Shown: one piece after another, positions 63,721 through 64,000 of the stretch
How the letters are laid out: the number at the start of each line of letters is the position of its first letter
Numbering within the stretch: the first letter of the stretch is position 1
Assembly (NCBI RefSeq): GCF_000006405.1
Contig: NW_003200804.1
Location: 116,722 to 180,721 of the forward strand
DNA length: 64,000 bases
Source of the DNA: Perkinsus marinus ATCC 50983
Taxonomy: Eukaryota > Perkinsozoa > Perkinsida > Perkinsidae
Direction: 5' to 3'
The notes under the pieces: generated by a model
What the model saw: the letters and a program-made list of their open reading frames with translations, nothing else
The model's database searches: none
Told to the model about the DNA's origin: nothing
Program-made: the position numbers and the translations under genes

Positions 63721-64000
63721 GCCCCTCTGCAATTCTCGCTCACGAGACCTCTACTGCCAAGTAGTCCCGACGACTTCCTGGCTGGTGACAGTTCGACTAT
63801 AGCAGAGTGTTGGGTCCGGCGAGTTCTTCTACAGAGGTGTAAAGCCGATGAGCGCAAGCACAAGGCCAATCTGGATACTCTTTTGCGGCGCCTGAACCGA
63901 ATTGTGGCTGTCGCTGGTACAATGGCCACTGAGAAGGACGCTGGCCTCGAAGAAGTCAGTAACCATCACATGCCACAGAGGAGCACTACCCAGGACCATA
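63721..64000 (+). CDS. Second PIEZO-like copy, partial, running off the window
   Basis: From about 63721 the sequence is homologous to the first PIEZO gene from about 59133 (residue 980 on). By my count there are about 23 differences in the last 262 nt, roughly 91 percent identity. The frame is open throughout: SSPDDFLAGDSSTIAECWVR, then RVLLQRCKADERKHKANLDT. Several differences change amino acids, but none makes a stop or an indel. Homology starts abruptly in mid-protein just after an AG, which could be a splice acceptor of a true paralogue or the break point of a truncated duplicate. The rest lies outside the window. Confidence 0.8.

Noticed and set aside
1-64000. CRISPR array, bacterial operons or Shine-Dalgarno sites
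   Set aside because: The sequence is clearly eukaryotic, with spliceosomal introns. There are no regularly spaced direct repeats.
1-64000. Dinoflagellate/perkinsid spliced-leader RNA gene
   Set aside because: I looked for the conserved leader core (CCGTAGCCAT...GGCTCAAG) and saw no match on either strand by eye.

Overview
This is a eukaryotic nuclear scaffold fragment, most likely from a flagellated alveolate protist. A perkinsid-like parasite fits best, but that is inference. The supporting evidence is a gene with three AP2 DNA-binding domains of the ApiAP2 kind, flagellar genes (PACRG, IFT81, centrin), standard stop codons, and many very short GT-AG introns, mostly 40-50 nt. Because of those introns most genes appear only as broken open frames. 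I rebuilt them by joining exons at GT/AG sites so that conserved motifs read through.

Layout. 1-1.7 kb: the end of proteasome ATPase RPT2 (+) converges on PACRG (-), and a tRNA-Thr gene sits antisense inside a PACRG intron. 2.8-8.3 kb (+): a mitochondrial carrier, an FCP1-type RNA polymerase II CTD phosphatase, a fragment resembling FCP1, and a small RIIa-like gene. 8.5-11.8 kb (+): a class 3 lipase flanked by two FYVE-like zinc fingers. 12.6-23.1 kb (-): IFT81, a MEI2-like RNA-binding protein, ERCC1/Rad10, an ApiAP2-like factor and a centrin with an acidic insertion. An assembly gap near 21.7 kb is bracketed by the same sequence twice. 23.1-28.6 kb (-): poorly resolved exons, a PAM2-motif protein and an importin-alpha-like gene lacking most of its ARM repeats. 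28.9-35.0 kb: a complete LTR retrotransposon (-) with identical 325-bp LTRs. 35.8-49.2 kb (-): a myosin heavy chain, a long coiled-coil protein, a TPR protein and a single-pass membrane protein. A second gap follows near 50.1 kb. 50.5-53.1 kb (-): a PUS7/TruD pseudouridine synthase. 53.7-62.4 kb (+): a multi-pass membrane protein and a PIEZO mechanosensitive channel. A second, partial PIEZO copy runs off the right end of the window.

Most genes are housekeeping or cytoskeletal: protein turnover, transcription termination and recycling, DNA repair, tRNA modification and flagellum assembly. They are not an operon-like system. The more unusual parts are the LTR element, whose LTRs supply both the gag start and the pol stop; the FYVE-lipase-FYVE protein; the PIEZO gene and its partial copy; the ERCC1/ApiAP2 reading-frame overlap; and the shortened importin-alpha. 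Exon borders are manual inferences, and homopolymer indels in the assembly could create false frameshifts.
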